A DNA stretch of 64,000 nt, taken from contig NMRB01002046.1 in NCBI GenBank assembly GCA_002633025.1, forward strand, positions 66,709-130,708. Reading direction: 5' to 3'. Positions 27,486 through 40,051 of this stretch are shown here, in pieces. The translations under genes and the position numbers were made by a program. The notes beneath the pieces were generated by a model. The model searched no databases. It saw only the letters and a list, made by a program, of their open reading frames with translations, and was not told the DNA's origin. Every line of letters begins with the position of its first letter. Positions within the stretch are counted from its first letter, which is position 1. Source of the stretch: Notospermus geniculatus. Taxonomy: Eukaryota; Nemertea; Pilidiophora; Heteronemertea; Lineidae.

Positions 27486-27590
27486 AGTAATCGAACGCTG
27501 TCGTGTTAGACACGAGAAAAATGTGCTGTGATTGGCTGAATATCCGCCATGACACTTTACTCGTGTTTAACATGACAGCGTTCGATTACT
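27486..27590. repeat. Hairpin with 31-bp arms
   Basis: 27486-27516 and 27560-27590 are reverse complements with two mismatches, enclosing a 43-bp loop that holds a CCAAT-type ATTGG. The outer sequence (CATTCGATTACTT) occurs a third time at about 27414-27428. Confidence 0.7.
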
Positions 27591-28423
27591 TTTGCACGCC
27601 GATATACACTGATGTATGCGAGGACTGTGTGCATCTCATGATCGGAAGTGACATCCTGCTTTGCATCCTGGGAAGGTTACACGAGAAGCCCACCTCGGCG
27701 AGTAGGGCTAGTCGCGCCTGGTCCGAGGAAGCCCCGATGACGCAGTTCCGGTGTAAGAGCCTGTTCCGAGCTAGCTCGTGGAAGTAAACGAATGGCCTAC
27801 TAGGTAGCATTCCTCCTCCAACAACAACCATTTTAGCTGACCAGGCCACAAGGGCAAATTAGTCCACCAGGATCGGAGGCCCAAATGTAATATACCGGTA
27901 CCGGTATTGTCATCTTTGATGGAGAAATGGATTGGATACTGGGCCAACAGGACATCCGAGGGAGTCGCAATCTGGGGAGTTAGCAAGATGTCAACCCCGA
28001 AAGAAGCTGATTGATCAATTCTCCAAGGAGAAGATCGTAGAAAGCACAGTGTCTGAGTTGGGTATCTGAGAATATCTGAACCTGAACTCCCAATCATTCC
28101 AATCATGACTTTGTCACCATAATATGATGATCCATAAAAAACACACTGAAAAAGCATAACTAACAATTTCAACAAATTAGCACCAAATGTAAATGACCCC
28201 CATCCTTCTTGTTTAAGGGTGAAGAAAAGCACAAATGTTACCGCAAGAAGGTGAAACTAGAGTAAGAAATCTAATAATCAAGCTTGCTGGCTGTCATAGA
28301 AATTGGAATTTCTTGTAATCTAATTTTCCTTTCATGTTAAATGCGTGGTCAAGACAGTGAAACGAAAATAATGATATCATCAACAAATTGGCAAGAAAAA
28401 CGATACATCTTATAATGTACAAC

Positions 28424-28459
28424 GTCAGGAGGAAATAATCTAGATTATTTCCTCCTGAC
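28424..28459. repeat. Perfect 36-bp palindrome
   Basis: The 18 bases 28424-28441 are the exact reverse complement of 28442-28459, with no loop and an XbaI-like centre TCTAGA. The flanks remain loosely inverted (TACATC..TGTAC against TGTACAT). It is probably the relic of a small foldback element. Confidence 0.85.
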
Positions 28460-29311
28460 AACGTGATAGATGTACATTGATGAGATAAATACTTGCATGA
28501 ATTATTTGTACAACATTGTCGCATGCAAACAATATAATTTATAATACCATACATTTACTTGACGTGTACTCAGTACAGTTCCTAAACTACACACTAAAAT
28601 AGTGGAATTGTGTCTAGACTAAAACCTTCATTGCCCACAATGTAGGGCCATCAAAAATGTGGCCGACTCCTTCCAAACTCTGCTGTTACTTTTCTTGTAG
28701 CTGCAGAGAAATATTAGCCATCGCCATTGTGGCTAAATGAGCAGCAGAACTTCTGCTATAGTTCATGTACCAGTCAAGGAATGGATTACAGCTGTGTACA
28801 CAGTCATAGATAAGTCAACATTTAGCCACATCATACGAATACCACACTACAGGAAACTGCAGACTAAACGACTAGACTTGGTATTGCTTATCACTGACTT
28901 CGCAGTGTTAGTTTTTTGGCACATCTGATGATAACGCATTTAATGAGAAAATGTACAAATGCATAGTAGTACATGATAAGTTAGATTCTATTTGAGTGTA
29001 ATAACATGTGCACATGGCCAGACTATACCGGGTAAATACATGTAGTTTAACAAAACAAAGTCATTCTCAGGCTGAACCAAAGTAAACTTTGATCCCAACA
29101 TGCTCGACCAAGATGTCCCTGAAGCTTTTTAAAACCTTTCACCAGGAAAATGACTCAAATTGAAGAAGATAAGCAGGGCAGGTTCACAGCTGACAAACAG
29201 TGATTTGGGGCCAACTAGCTTCAACGACAGGTCAGTGCAGCCAGTTTCCAATTGGGTTCAGTAACCATCTAGCTCTGCCCTGGAATGTGATGACCTTGTT
29301 TGGATCCCTCC

Positions 29312-32300
29312 TCAAACCAACTCCCAGTCACCTTCACTTGCATCACTCCCTCCAGATACAGTCCGAAGACGGCTGTCGGCACGCTGTTGGTATCTAAGAG
29401 GAGTGAAGCTGCTCGTTGTTCTTTCATAAAGCTGCCCCGTCTTCGTAATCGCCCAAAGATCATTGTATGGTGATGCTGAAAATTATGAAGTCATTTGCTG
29501 AGGTTGCTTCCTATCAGACATGTCGACAGTGATTCACTTCGCAAAGAAAAGGCTATTTAAAGGTTTGAGATGATACTGAGGTAAGCTCTAAATCACGATC
29601 CTGATCAAAACAGGAGTTAAATTGACACTCATTAACTCACTTGATATCTGGTCAAAGACTCCTGGTATTTTCTTCCAGTAGTTGCCCACACAGTCCTGAT
29701 CTGTGAGTCCGTATCTTGCCAGAACCTCTCCTGATGGGGACAGCGCCCAAACCATATCCTTACTGATAGTCATGTGCTCAGCAAGAGTACCTAGGAGTAG
29801 GACATGGAGTGAAATAAGACCAATATAACTAAGGAAACATATACAACTTGGTGACTTTCTAGAGGATTCTACACTGTCACTGACATTTGCTGACTCCCAA
29901 GAAGCAGAACTTGCTGAGCGGAAAGCAGAACCAACCTTCACACACAAAAAACATGACTTACCAGGCACGGCTATCCAGTCAGTCCCCAATGGCATGGTAT
30001 CAGTAATCCCGATCCTAACATACACGGTTTTCTTATTATCTATGGCCCACACCTGAAAGACATCACATGCTGTCAGCGCATTTGTATGGGCATAGAGCAG
30101 GGGTTGGTAACATGATCGGGTCCTAAAATCATCTCACTGTCAGTGGCAATTCCATTGAAATTAACACCGTTAACAACAGTCAGACCTACCAAATCCTTAA
30201 ATGTCACGTCGGTATTCATTGAAAAATACTCTCTGACTGACGCAACATAAGATGGTTGGGTGCTTAATACAATGACACATCCTCAGTGAGGCCCCTACCT
30301 TGCGATCTTCAGGCCCAGTGAAGACCTTCACAAACTGAGCTCCACTCGAGGGAACTCCATCTAAGGGTACCCACACTGGGTTCATCACTTGGTTCTCTGG
30401 CACTGTCACACCAATTCTTAAGTAGACAGTGCCCTCTGAATCCACACTCCAAACGTTCATCTTCCCAGCACTGACATACACAAGTTGCTTGTCAGCTACA
30501 AATACAAAAGAATTTGTTCAAATGGAGGTTGGAAGAATTATCGGGTATAAATAGTCGAACATTGAACTTATCTTTATAGACAAGGAATATGACACTTGTT
30601 TCACATGCACATGCACACAGTTCAGTACAAGGTTAAACATTTGTCCACAGTTTATCTTTTCAGGACAGTCCAGCCCATGAAGAGCTTATTAGTATTGGCA
30701 TTTGCGAGGCCCACATGTGCAAGTTTTCTTCCCAAAGTTGGCTCTCCATGAGCAATTTACGGTAGCCATTGAAAACTGGTCTCGGCATAAATCATAAGGA
30801 AACCAGAGGTTGTTGTAGTTAGGGGACTGCCAGGGGGACTGTACAAAGTACAGTCCCCTAACCACAAGAATCTGTGAGGAAACCATCAATAGTGAATTGC
30901 CCGTTGAATTTTGAAAGCCAACTTGAATGAGGAAACTCTGATGTGGAGAAGCGTCCAAGGTTTTAAGGTTCACTAAGTCACTCACCTAATTGGGCCAAGT
31001 CAAGTTCTATCCAAGAGACACCCCACGGACAGTGAGCGGCGATCCCACTTCTCACAAAGACTCTCCCATCTTCAGTCAAGGCCCACACAGCATCTTTAGT
31101 CACACTAAGACACCCTAATGGAATGTGGACTCCTGATATAACTGCCGTTGTACATGACTTGTTTTCCACCGAGATGTAGGCAATCTCTCCGTTTGGTTGT
31201 TGTGCCCAGACTAGACCTTGCTGACCATCCACTTGCTCTGCACAGACGTGACACCATCGCATTGACGGGGCTAGCCCTGCTGGGGTTGCCAGTGACCAAC
31301 TATGACCTGAAAAACCAGAGCACGCTGTATGATAGGAGCACCTTTTGTTCTAAGGGATGGACATCGCCTAAATATCAGCCATACATACCTATGAGAACAC
31401 CTCTAGAAACATGAATTACATTCTTGAAGTCGGGACAAACCCAAACTCCAACGCCATTGCTGCCTGATACAACAAGTCCTCCTTTCTGGCCATAGATGGC
31501 GCTGACTAGATAGTGCTGGTCGAGGATTTCTCTGAGGGCCTTGAAGATATCCAGGGCTGTAGCATCCTGCATAATGTATTCACTCAGGGAGACCTGTACA
31601 AATGAAATTATCCACAAGGTAGAACAGCGGCGTAGTGGTAGAGTGCTGAACTACAACACAGGAGGTCCAGGTTCAAATGTGGGCCAGGTTGACACCTCCT
31701 TGAAGAAGTAACCTACTTTCTTGATCCTCTTAGCCCAGAAGTGCAAATTGAGTAAGTATCAAATAATCACTGTTTTTTAATACAACAAATAGACAAGATT
31801 TTAAGGAAACGTTACCTGCCACCAACTTGATTCTCCCATAGGATTATCAATGTTGATGCCCGTTTTAAAAAACATTCGACCGACGATATCCAAGGCCCAG
31901 ATGGTGTTGTCTTCACCGAACGCAAGGCAACATAGCACGGTGTCACACACTGGGCTGAAATGGTATTATGTGCGAAATGAACATTATCAGCCAACTTCAG
32001 TATGGATGAGTTTTGTTGGTAGCCATCTTGCCAAAATTAGGTCATCGTCATGGGGATTTCCCCCACTTGGGGATGGGAGAACCAATCATCTGTCACTCTG
32101 GGAGAAAATTCCCATGGTGATGACCTAATGTTGGCAAGATGGCTGTCAGCGAAACTCATCTACATTCCAACAATTTTATTATAATTTCACAAACCAGCAA
32201 AACATGACACCTTGAACATACCTATCAATATCCACCCAGTTTGTTCCCTCAGGAGTGTAAGCATCAATGCCCAGGCGAACGATGACACGGCCTTCGTCTG

Positions 32301-35300
32301 TCAGACCCCACACCACACCATAACAGCAAGCAATCTGTATGAGTGTAGCATGGCAGTTGATTTTCGTTGACTGGAAAAATGGACGTTCTTTTGATAACCC
32401 CTTCTGCATCATCACACCACCATTGTTCTTGATGTACCTGAGAATAAAATCAATCATTATGAAGAAATCTGTTGAAGAGAATTCAACTTCAATGGAAGAA
32501 TCAGTACATTCCTCTCAACTTCCACTACAGCTTTCCCACCGCACTTTGTGGTGGCTGGTGCAGTTGTGGTGGGTGGTGCAGTTTTCACAGGCTTTGGGAT
32601 AATTAACACACCAAATATTTGGCCAAACCCTCAAAGGACCCCAAATCCTGTGAAAAACTGCAGTGCTCACCGCAATTGCAGGGGGCAACTGCTATAATGG
32701 AACCGGGCCTAGCGTGTGACTTGTAAGAACATTAGATATCCAATCGGCAAGGTAATTCGAGACCCTTTTGTCTGGGTAGCTGACGCAGGAGACCACTAAA
32801 TAAAAGGTATGACCTAAACAAGCCTTCCACTTGTTTCAAAAGGAAAGCTTTATTCAACCTACCAGGCTGACTTATCTTCCACTGATATGTACGCCACATC
32901 TCGGAGAACCTCCTCGGATTTCATTCCCATGGGGGCCTTCGGGGTGATCTTGGTTCCAACAAACACACTCCCATTCTTCTTGAGTTTCCATACAATATTG
33001 CCATCAGGAGAGACAGAGATTTGCTGAACTCCACTCATGTCTTCATCTCTCTTCCAGTTCATCGACGGCTGACTGTGTGAACTATAAAACAGTCTCTCGC
33101 TCTTATCAACGATCCAAATATGCTTTGAAGACACGGCTAAACTTTGAATGTTACCGGGGGCAGTGAATTCAGTCCAGTTGTCTGAGAGAAGATGCGATGC
33201 AGCAGTCGCTGATGTTGATCCTAAAGACATCTCAGACATCTGACTCTGAAATTCTGAGACGTAATCGATTTCTGTGACCGATGCTTGGCTATCGGAGTGA
33301 TGACGATATTTTGTGTAGATGTCATCAACTGATGGCTCGCTGACCAGTTTCCCCCTTGGAGACTGCTCCCCGTAGGAACCAGGGCTGCCTCCACTGCCAG
33401 ACCTCTCCACAGAACCTGTACTCTCCCTACGTAATGAGTCTGACCGTGATAATCTCTTCTCCTTATCCCCCTCTGAAGTAATACTGTTCGTTTTATGTAT
33501 CACCACCCGACCTCCGACGATCTTACACTCAAGAGGGCTGAGAAGATCAGGAACAGCCTCTGGAGTTGTTGTATTATTTTCAATATCTGGTTTCAACGGC
33601 AGGGACATGTCTGGGTGAGAGACTTGAGAACCAAGTTGTGTTGTGTCAAGTTCTTTCTTCTCCTCCACCTCTCCTGTTGATTCAACATCAGGTTTATCTG
33701 TAACATCTGTCCCCACATTCTCCTCTGTCTTGCTCACGTCCGTATCCACCACGTCCTTCATGTCGCCAGGCTCAGTTTTTTGTGGTTCTGGCGTTACAGC
33801 CTTTCTTTGAACAGCTGGGGAAGTGGATTCACTACCCTTGCCCTCTTTTTCTTTGCCTGGAAGTAAAATAGGGTAAGATTTTATGGCATGTATGGAAAGA
33901 AGTCTTCTCTAGTAGGGTTTGGCTTTTGAGCGGAAGGTCCATTGGAATTAACTAAGGGTGTACACACAGCAAATCAACCCCATCACCACAATCTCTGGCA
34001 AAACAGATGAAAACTTCAGGCAGTGATTTCATATGAAGTAAATCATTGAATGAAGATCTGGGTCACATCTGGACGCAATGGTTCCTGGGCTCGCCGCCAG
34101 GCGAAAAATGGCGTAGCCAGCGAATTACTTTGTCGAACCAGCGAGTAGAATGCCTCATAGAGGATTTTTCAGGAATATGCATTTTTGTCTCTCATTGCGT
34201 GAACACGCCGTATTAGTTGTGCTTAGCGGTACTGTTTCCACGAAAGATATCCCGTAGTAAGTAATCATATATGAATGGATACAATATCGCCGAAAATAAC
34301 ACGAAAATTCGGGATTTTGTGGCGGTCGTCTGCTTTCTGCTTAGGCCAAGCCGAAGTCGAATGTTCGCTTCACTGTCTATCACCCCGTGCAGATAAGAAA
34401 TCACGCCTGTTAACAGCGTAATCGGCCATTGAATCAGCATAAGCCATTGTCAGAAATGCCACAATGTGGCTTAGTAACAGAGTTCTTTGTCTGCTTTGCC
34501 TAATTCATGCATACATGTAGTTCTCTATATCCAACCGCCAGTTNTGGGCAAGTGCAGTGGCCTGCACCTCTGTCCGCCACGCACTATGATTAACAGTTGA
34601 TTCAGTATCCCCCGGTTCAAGGTGGCCACCTCGAATAACGTTGTAAAGATGAAGAATAAAGGAAGATTATGATAACAGAATCCAACCTAGTATTTCCGTA
34701 TATAACAGATGGCCAATTGAAATTTAATTGAGCATTTATCTTCATAATTGGACTTCCACATTGATACAATGTACGGTAGTTTAACAGCAATTAAATGGAG
34801 AATTTAGGGCAGTGACTGTAGAAGATACATACATCAATCAACACCAGCCTACATGTACATGTACATGTAACACCAAGTTCAGTACTGATACTGAATCTAG
34901 AACTGAGCAGCAAATATGACAGACCACATCAGGCGAGTTAAATGTACAGTAGGAGTTCCAAGAGAATGAAAACCTGCAGTCAAATAACCTTCTCTGTCAC
35001 TTGAAGAGGTCTGACCAAGGAAGGTACACAGAACTTCAGACCAGAGGCAACAGGTCGTGCCAATGCTCCCATTGCACAACTTTGACAGCCCCTCTGACAA
35101 ACCAGCTCCATGTCAAACAACAAGTTGAAAGGAGTGAGAAGAAGATGTGACATACCTTTTTTCTTCTTCTTGGGTTTCCTGACAGCAGCCTGGAACACAA
35201 TATCCTCATCATAATCTTGATTTGTAACGGCTGCAAATTTGTCCTCAACAGTCCCCCAGTCCTTCTCATCTTTAAGCTGACCATCATTGGATCCGTCACG

Positions 35301-37830
35301 ACTATCATAACTGCTGACTGAGGCCTGTTCTGCTTCTGTTGCCATGACAACAGGAACTTCCGTGATCTCAATCTGAAGCAGGTCATCGGACTCCAATCGT
35401 ACAATGGGTGGGAGTGTCCCCATATTACTTTCAGATGCACGTCTCGGTGTGACGTCTGCCGCATCGACCGAATAAAAAGCTGATGTTGACATTGCATTCC
35501 TGTCTCCCCCTAGAGCCCCCGACACTGAATGACTAACTGGGCGAGCTGGACCACCAGGACTCTGTTGGGCTTCCGTAGGAACAGGGTGTATCATGGACTG
35601 TGTCATGAGGGGCGAGTTCTGTCCTCCTGGCGAGACTTTCCCAAATATATTTGTAGGGAGAAATGACAGCGGTGAATCTCGATGACCGTGGTAGTCAAGT
35701 TGCCGAGCGACAGGAGACAAAGAGGAACTCCGTATCGTACGGTGAGAGGGCGATGCATTATGTGAACGCCTGTATTCTGGAAGGGAAAAAAGAGTAGAAC
35801 TGGAAAAATGTTGCTTTTCCCTACCATAACTGACAAGTGTAGGCCTGGAAACTCATATCTGAAGGAACGCAAGATTGATTGCTGCAGGCATGAATCCACC
35901 AAATTCAACTTACTTACGTGGAAATAGTCAATGTGGAGGCAATAAAACCTACTTACCAGGTGCAAATATTGGTGGCTGTTCTGGATCCCGAGCAATCCGT
36001 ATGACAGATCGATTTGCGCCAGTCCTGAGTACAAATATTTCATCTTCATGAGTAGCAATGTCCAGGATAAACCCCACGTTTTCATGTGCTCCTAGGACAG
36101 ACCCAGTATTCGGGTCCAAAACATAGATACCACTGATGTCCCAAGTGATCACCTTGTCTTCACCATAAACTAAAACTGGTCCAAACTGGTTCTCCCCAAG
36201 AGATTTTGAAGGACTGCGGACAACTAACGTAGATGAGAGTAATGACAAAGCCTGACGTTTTTGACCGATTAATTCTTTGAACATAAGTGTTGATTCCACG
36301 CTGCCATCAATCTTCACCTTCCACAAACGCAATCCAGGTCTTGCTGCATAAATGACAGCATCAGCTGGCTTGCATAAAGTCTTGGTGAATGAGGCCCCAA
36401 AGCTGCCAAGACTGAAAATGAAATGTATATGTATATGAATTCAGTGGAAAACTACCGGTACCGGTAAATTATGGTGACTTTTAATAGCAGCCCCACACTC
36501 TAAAGTCTAGCATGAAGTGTGAATATGTGATTTCTACCCATTTCTCCCATGCTTCAGTGCCATAAATATACAGCAAAATAATGGCTACCGTAATTGTCGT
36601 ATTTCATGAACTCCAAAACTTACACCTTCCTCTCTTTCTGTCCAACCTGAATGGTGGCATTATCCTTGTATATGACACTGCGTAGCTTGGTTGACACAAT
36701 CAAAGTCATGTGTGCATAGCTCATCTGGACTACCTCATAGCCTTCTTTCATAACCACTGATGACTGGCTTTGTTTCTGAAGTTCAGAAGGAAGAAAAGTG
36801 TCACAAAATAAATACCTACCCATTATAGAAATTGACAAGAGAGAGCCTGACTACAGAGAGGAAGGAGAAAGAGAAGACAAACTCATGACAATTTGGGCCC
36901 GGGATGGAAATTGACACTAACCTTATTGTAATCCATTTCGGTGAGAACAACAACCCCATCCTGATCACCTGTGAAAATCTTCATTCCATTGCTACTCCAG
37001 GCAATACTAGTAACTGAGGAGTGATGGAGGCCATCTACAGTGTATTTTTGAAGCTGGTTTATAAAGGAGAGCGATACAGATTAGAACCAAAATACTGCAC
37101 ATGTATAATTACACAAATACATTTAGCATGACTGAGGATAACTTGGCTGTTCACACTGCAAACTGCCCATTCAGCAAAATCCATCTTCCGACCAATTAAG
37201 GGTGTACGATGAAAGATTACTGAATAGTGAATGATGTAATGAAAAAGAGTCCTGTTTATCACCTGTTTGACTCTGCCAGGCAGAATGGAAGGCATCTGGA
37301 ATATGCAGACAAGACCTGAGGTTGTACCAGCAGCCACCATGTAGTCCAGGCTATTGAGCATCTTGACTGAAGTAATACTCCCATTCTTGGACTGTAATAC
37401 AGCAAAAAAACATGAAAGAGGCAAGAAGACATCGAACTACCGCTCAACGATCCGTATCTAGCAGCTAAGGTGGGGCAGTGGAAGTATCTGCACTTGTCAC
37501 TGCTGAAACTGTAGGTTCAATTCCGATCATACTCATTTTTCAAAAATGAGGAGGGCCATCATAAAACAACCAAGTGATACATTCAAGGATACTTACATCA
37601 CAATTGAGCCTCTGCAAATTTTCTTTCTTCCTGTCAAAGAGGAATATCATACCAATGTTCGACCCCAAGGCAATGTACTCTTTTGTAACATCAATGCTTA
37701 TTAGCTCAACTTTGAGTGTTGAAAAGCCTTTCTGGGCCTTTGTTGGCAGTCTGTTGAGAAGGTATGAGAGAGGAGCAAACTCCTGGAGTTGTTTAGGAAT
37801 GTCATCAGCACCTGCCTCTAGATCTTCCAT
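29312..37830 (-). CDS. TECPR2: Tectonin beta-propeller repeat protein 2 (autophagy/ER-exit factor)
   Basis: Fifteen phase-matched exons (complement): 37830-37597, 37391-37263, 37053-36922, 36775-36624, 36411-35957, 35776-35156, 33856-32863, 32437-32222, 31954-31816, 31593-31389, 31306-30986, 30495-30299, 30052-29962, 29790-29641 and 29475-29312, giving 1399 residues (human 1411). The N-terminal WD40 propeller starts with EFAPLSYLLNRLPTKAQKGF, SIAWSSNGMKIFTGDQDG and ARPGLRLWKVKIDGS. A disordered middle carries the Lys-rich block RKPKKKKKGK. The C-terminal half has tectonin repeats (VWGLTDEGRVIVRLG, AVWALTEDGRVFVRSG, VWAIDNKKTVYVRIGIT, NYWKKIPG). The end GDWELV keeps the W-x-x-(L/V) LIR that in human TECPR2 (WEVI) binds ATG8 proteins. 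Known role: autophagosome formation and COPII/ER-exit-site maintenance. Exons 1-2 are duplicated beyond the N gap. Confidence 0.97.
30834..30858. repeat. Small perfect hairpin 11+3+11
   Basis: GGGGACTGTAC, the loop AAA and GTACAGTCCCC form an exact stem in a TECPR2 intron. The same core (AGGGGACTG) stands just before it at about 30820. Confidence 0.6.
31622..31700 (+). repeat. tRNA-like SINE head in TECPR2 intron
   Basis: An A-box-like TAGTGGTAGAGTG (31633-31645) and a B-box-like GGTTCAAAT (31670-31678) stand at tRNA-like spacing. The sequence does not fold into an intact cloverleaf by eye, so I call a tRNA-derived SINE fragment, not a tRNA gene. It is antisense to TECPR2. Confidence 0.5.
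32006..32159. repeat. MITE-like imperfect inverted repeat, TECPR2 intron
   Basis: Arms 32006-32058 and 32106-32159 are about 80 percent reverse-complementary (ATGAGTTTxG...CATCTTGCCAA), with a short CCCCACTTGGGG-type inner stem. It has no coding content. Confidence 0.65.
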
Positions 37831-37855
37831 TCTGATGACTGATTACCTGCAAGAA
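37136..37855 (-). repeat. Copy A of a duplicated TECPR2 5' block
   Basis: This 720-bp block, with exons 1-2 and intron 1, is nearly identical to 39333-40051. It ends exactly at the N run (37856). The adjoining exon 3 to the left makes this copy part of the complete gene model, but its promoter side is missing. Confidence 0.9.
37440..37545 (+). repeat. tRNA-like SINE fragment in TECPR2 intron 1
   Basis: GGGGCAGTGGAAGTATCTGC resembles a tRNA 5' half with an A box, and GGTTCAATTCC (37514-37524) is a near-perfect B box. The duplicate block repeats it at about 39640-39745. It is a degenerate, tRNA-derived SINE. Confidence 0.5.
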
Positions 37856-38185
37856 NNNNNNNNNNNNNNNNNNNNNNNNNNNNNNNNNNNNNNNNNNNNN
37901 NNNNNNNNNNNNNNNNNNNNNNNNNNNNNNNNNNNNNNNNNNNNNNNNNNNNNNNNNNNNNNNNNNNNNNNNNNNNNNNNNNNNNNNNNNNNNNNNNNNN
38001 NNNNNNNNNNNNNNNNNNNNNNNNNNNNNNNNNNNNNNNNNNNNNNNNNNNNNNNNNNNNNNNNNNNNNNNNNNNNNNNNNNNNNNNNNNNNNNNNNNNN
38101 NNNNNNNNNNNNNNNNNNNNNNNNNNNNNNNNNNNNNNNNNNNNNNNNNNNNNNNNNNNNNNNNNNNNNNNNNNNNNNNNNNNNN
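37856..38185. other. Assembly gap (330 N)
   Basis: The N run starts exactly at the end of duplicated block A. The gap lies in what would be the 5' UTR intron of TECPR2. Confidence 0.99.
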
Positions 38186-39332
38186 AAAAAAAGCTTCGGG
38201 AGTGATCTGTCACTCCCGCAGGTGTTTGGCGGGAGCTATTTGTTAATCACTCCCGTCAGTTTGCCCACGGAGCTTAATTCATGTCACTCCCGTGACTTAC
38301 CTACGGGAGCTATATTTTTTTACATGATGCTTCACCTGACACAACATCCGATGTCTAACCAATTACTAACTCTAACATTGCTTTTCCATGAGGTGTACAA
38401 TGCACCACAGTAAATGCTCCAAAGGTGCAAAAAGTTGTAAAAGCAAGAATTTCACCCCTTGACATGAAAGGCCTCTCTGTGAATTCAAATTTCCCGCCTA
38501 CAGCAGTATATTAAAGCAGGTAATTTTCTGATTGGCTGTTGACATGGTTTACATTTCTTCCCACTGTGACAGTCAAACTTACTTGATAACTTGGCCCCAA
38601 AATGGTTATCTAAATAAAAAGCTTGCAATTAAATCAACAGAATATTGAACAAAAGACCCAATTTGAGCCTCTCATAGTGTCCATCATAGCTTATTTCTGC
38701 TCATTAGGCATGTTAGGTCAGACTAGCTGACCAGAAACATCGTAGGTACACACTCATGGAGGTCGTCTGCCTGCTGTTGGCGCGAAGCCAGATCAAGTAA
38801 ACGCATGCATCTCTTCGTAGAAATGACCAACACGGGCAAACTTTATGTCATTGGAAAGGAAATTTTATCAGGAATCCAACTAAACAGTCTTTGAGGCGAT
38901 TTCTTTCCATCCCAGAGAAAAAAAAACAAAAGTTCACGACGTTGTGAAAGTCCTGAAAGCTATCCTCAAGTCGGGATCAATGCAAGGTCTGTGTTTCGTC
39001 GATGAAGTGTTTTGTGGCTTGTACAATGCGCGCGGAGGTGCCGAAGTGTAAACACAACACACAATCGGTGGAAAACATGAGAATTGGAGCTATTTTGTCG
39101 GTTGAAAAGCTACGCGCGCGGGAAAACCTTAACACAGTTTCAATTAATACACAGATCCCGTCAGAATGTTACGGGCGCGACTTCGTTAGCGCTGGCATAA
39201 ATGTCAACAGGCGTGATGAAAATTTCTTGCGCTCCATGTTACTTTTACGGGCGCTATCATTAACGCTGGTAAATGAGATTTGCGGGCGTGTTCGGGCGCC
39301 GGTGCGATCGCGCCCGCTTCCTGACTGCCACT
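38186..39332. other. Repeat-rich sequence between the two TECPR2 5' copies
   Basis: 38194-38320 contains several CGGGAG/CTCCCG inverted motifs (one stem CGGGAGTGA..TCACTCCCG). 39000-39330 is unusually CpG-rich (GGGCGCG, GCGCGCGG, GGTGCGATCGCGCCC), unlike its surroundings, and abuts the duplication breakpoint at 39333. This may be a transposon inserted in TECPR2 intron 2 on the other haplotype. The 135-codon open frame at 39002-39409 crosses the breakpoint and is not a gene. Confidence 0.45.
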
Positions 39333-39459
39333 GGATAACTTGGCTGTTCACACTGCAAACTGCCCATTCAGCAAAATCCACCTTCCGACCAATTAAGGGT
39401 GTACGATGAAAGATTACTGAATAGTGAATGATGTAATGAAAAAGAGTTCTGTTTATCAC

Positions 39460-40026
39460 CTGTTTGACTCTGCCAGGCAGAATGGAAGGCATCTGGAATA
39501 TGCAGACAAGACCTGAGGTTGTACCGGCAGCCACCATGTAGTCCAGGCTATTGAGCATCTTGACTGAAGTAATACTCCCATTCTTGGACTGTAATACAGC
39601 AAAAAAAATGAAAGAGGCAAGAAGACATCGAACTACCGCTCAATGATTCGTATCTAGCAGCTAAGGTGGGGCAGTGGAAGTATCTGCACTTGTCACTGCT
39701 GAAACTGTAGGTTCAATTCCGATCATACTCATTTTTCAAAAATGAAGAGGGCCATCATAAAACAACCAAGTGATACATTCAAGGATACTTACATCACAAT
39801 TGAGCCTCTGCAAATTTTCTTTCTTCCTGTCAAAGAGGAATATCATACCAATGTTCGACCCCAAGGCAATGTACTCTTTTGTAACATCAATGCTTATTAG
39901 CTCAACTTTGAGTGTTGAAAAGCCTTTCTGGGCCTTTGTTGGCAGTCTGTTGAGAAGGTATGAGAGAGGAGCAAACTCCTGGAGTTGTTTAGGAATGTCA
40001 TCAGCACCTGCCTCTAGATCTTCCAT
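39460..40026 (-). pseudogene. Copy B of TECPR2 exons 1-2 (duplicate, probably allelic)
   Basis: Exon 1 (40026-39793) and exon 2 (39588-39460) repeat the main copy with intact splice sites. The only coding difference I see is a synonymous Ala codon change. Homology (39333-40051) stops inside intron 2, so exon 3 is absent on this side. Upstream, this copy keeps the natural promoter-side sequence that copy A lacks. The simplest reading is one gene assembled from two haplotypes across the N gap, not a true pseudogene. A tandem partial duplication is the alternative. Confidence 0.8.
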
Positions 40027-40051
40027 TCTGATGACTGATTACCTGCAAGAA

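Larger units (their letters stand above)
26627..29311. other. Interval between GALM and TECPR2 (convergent)
   Basis: No gene is supported. It holds a minisatellite (about 27030-27230), a 31-bp-arm hairpin (27486-27590) and a perfect 36-bp palindrome (28424-28459). A minus-strand open frame at 28151-27771 starts just after a good acceptor, but it has no recognised domain and no partner exon. A minus-strand ATTAAA at 28939-28944 could serve TECPR2. Confidence 0.45.

Noticed and set aside
27771-28232. 153-codon minus-strand open frame preceded by a good splice acceptor
   Set aside because: No recognisable domain, no partner exon, overlapped by opposite-strand frames, and TECPR2 is already complete without it.
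31622-31700. Possible tRNA gene antisense in TECPR2
   Set aside because: Only A- and B-box-like motifs; no complete cloverleaf.
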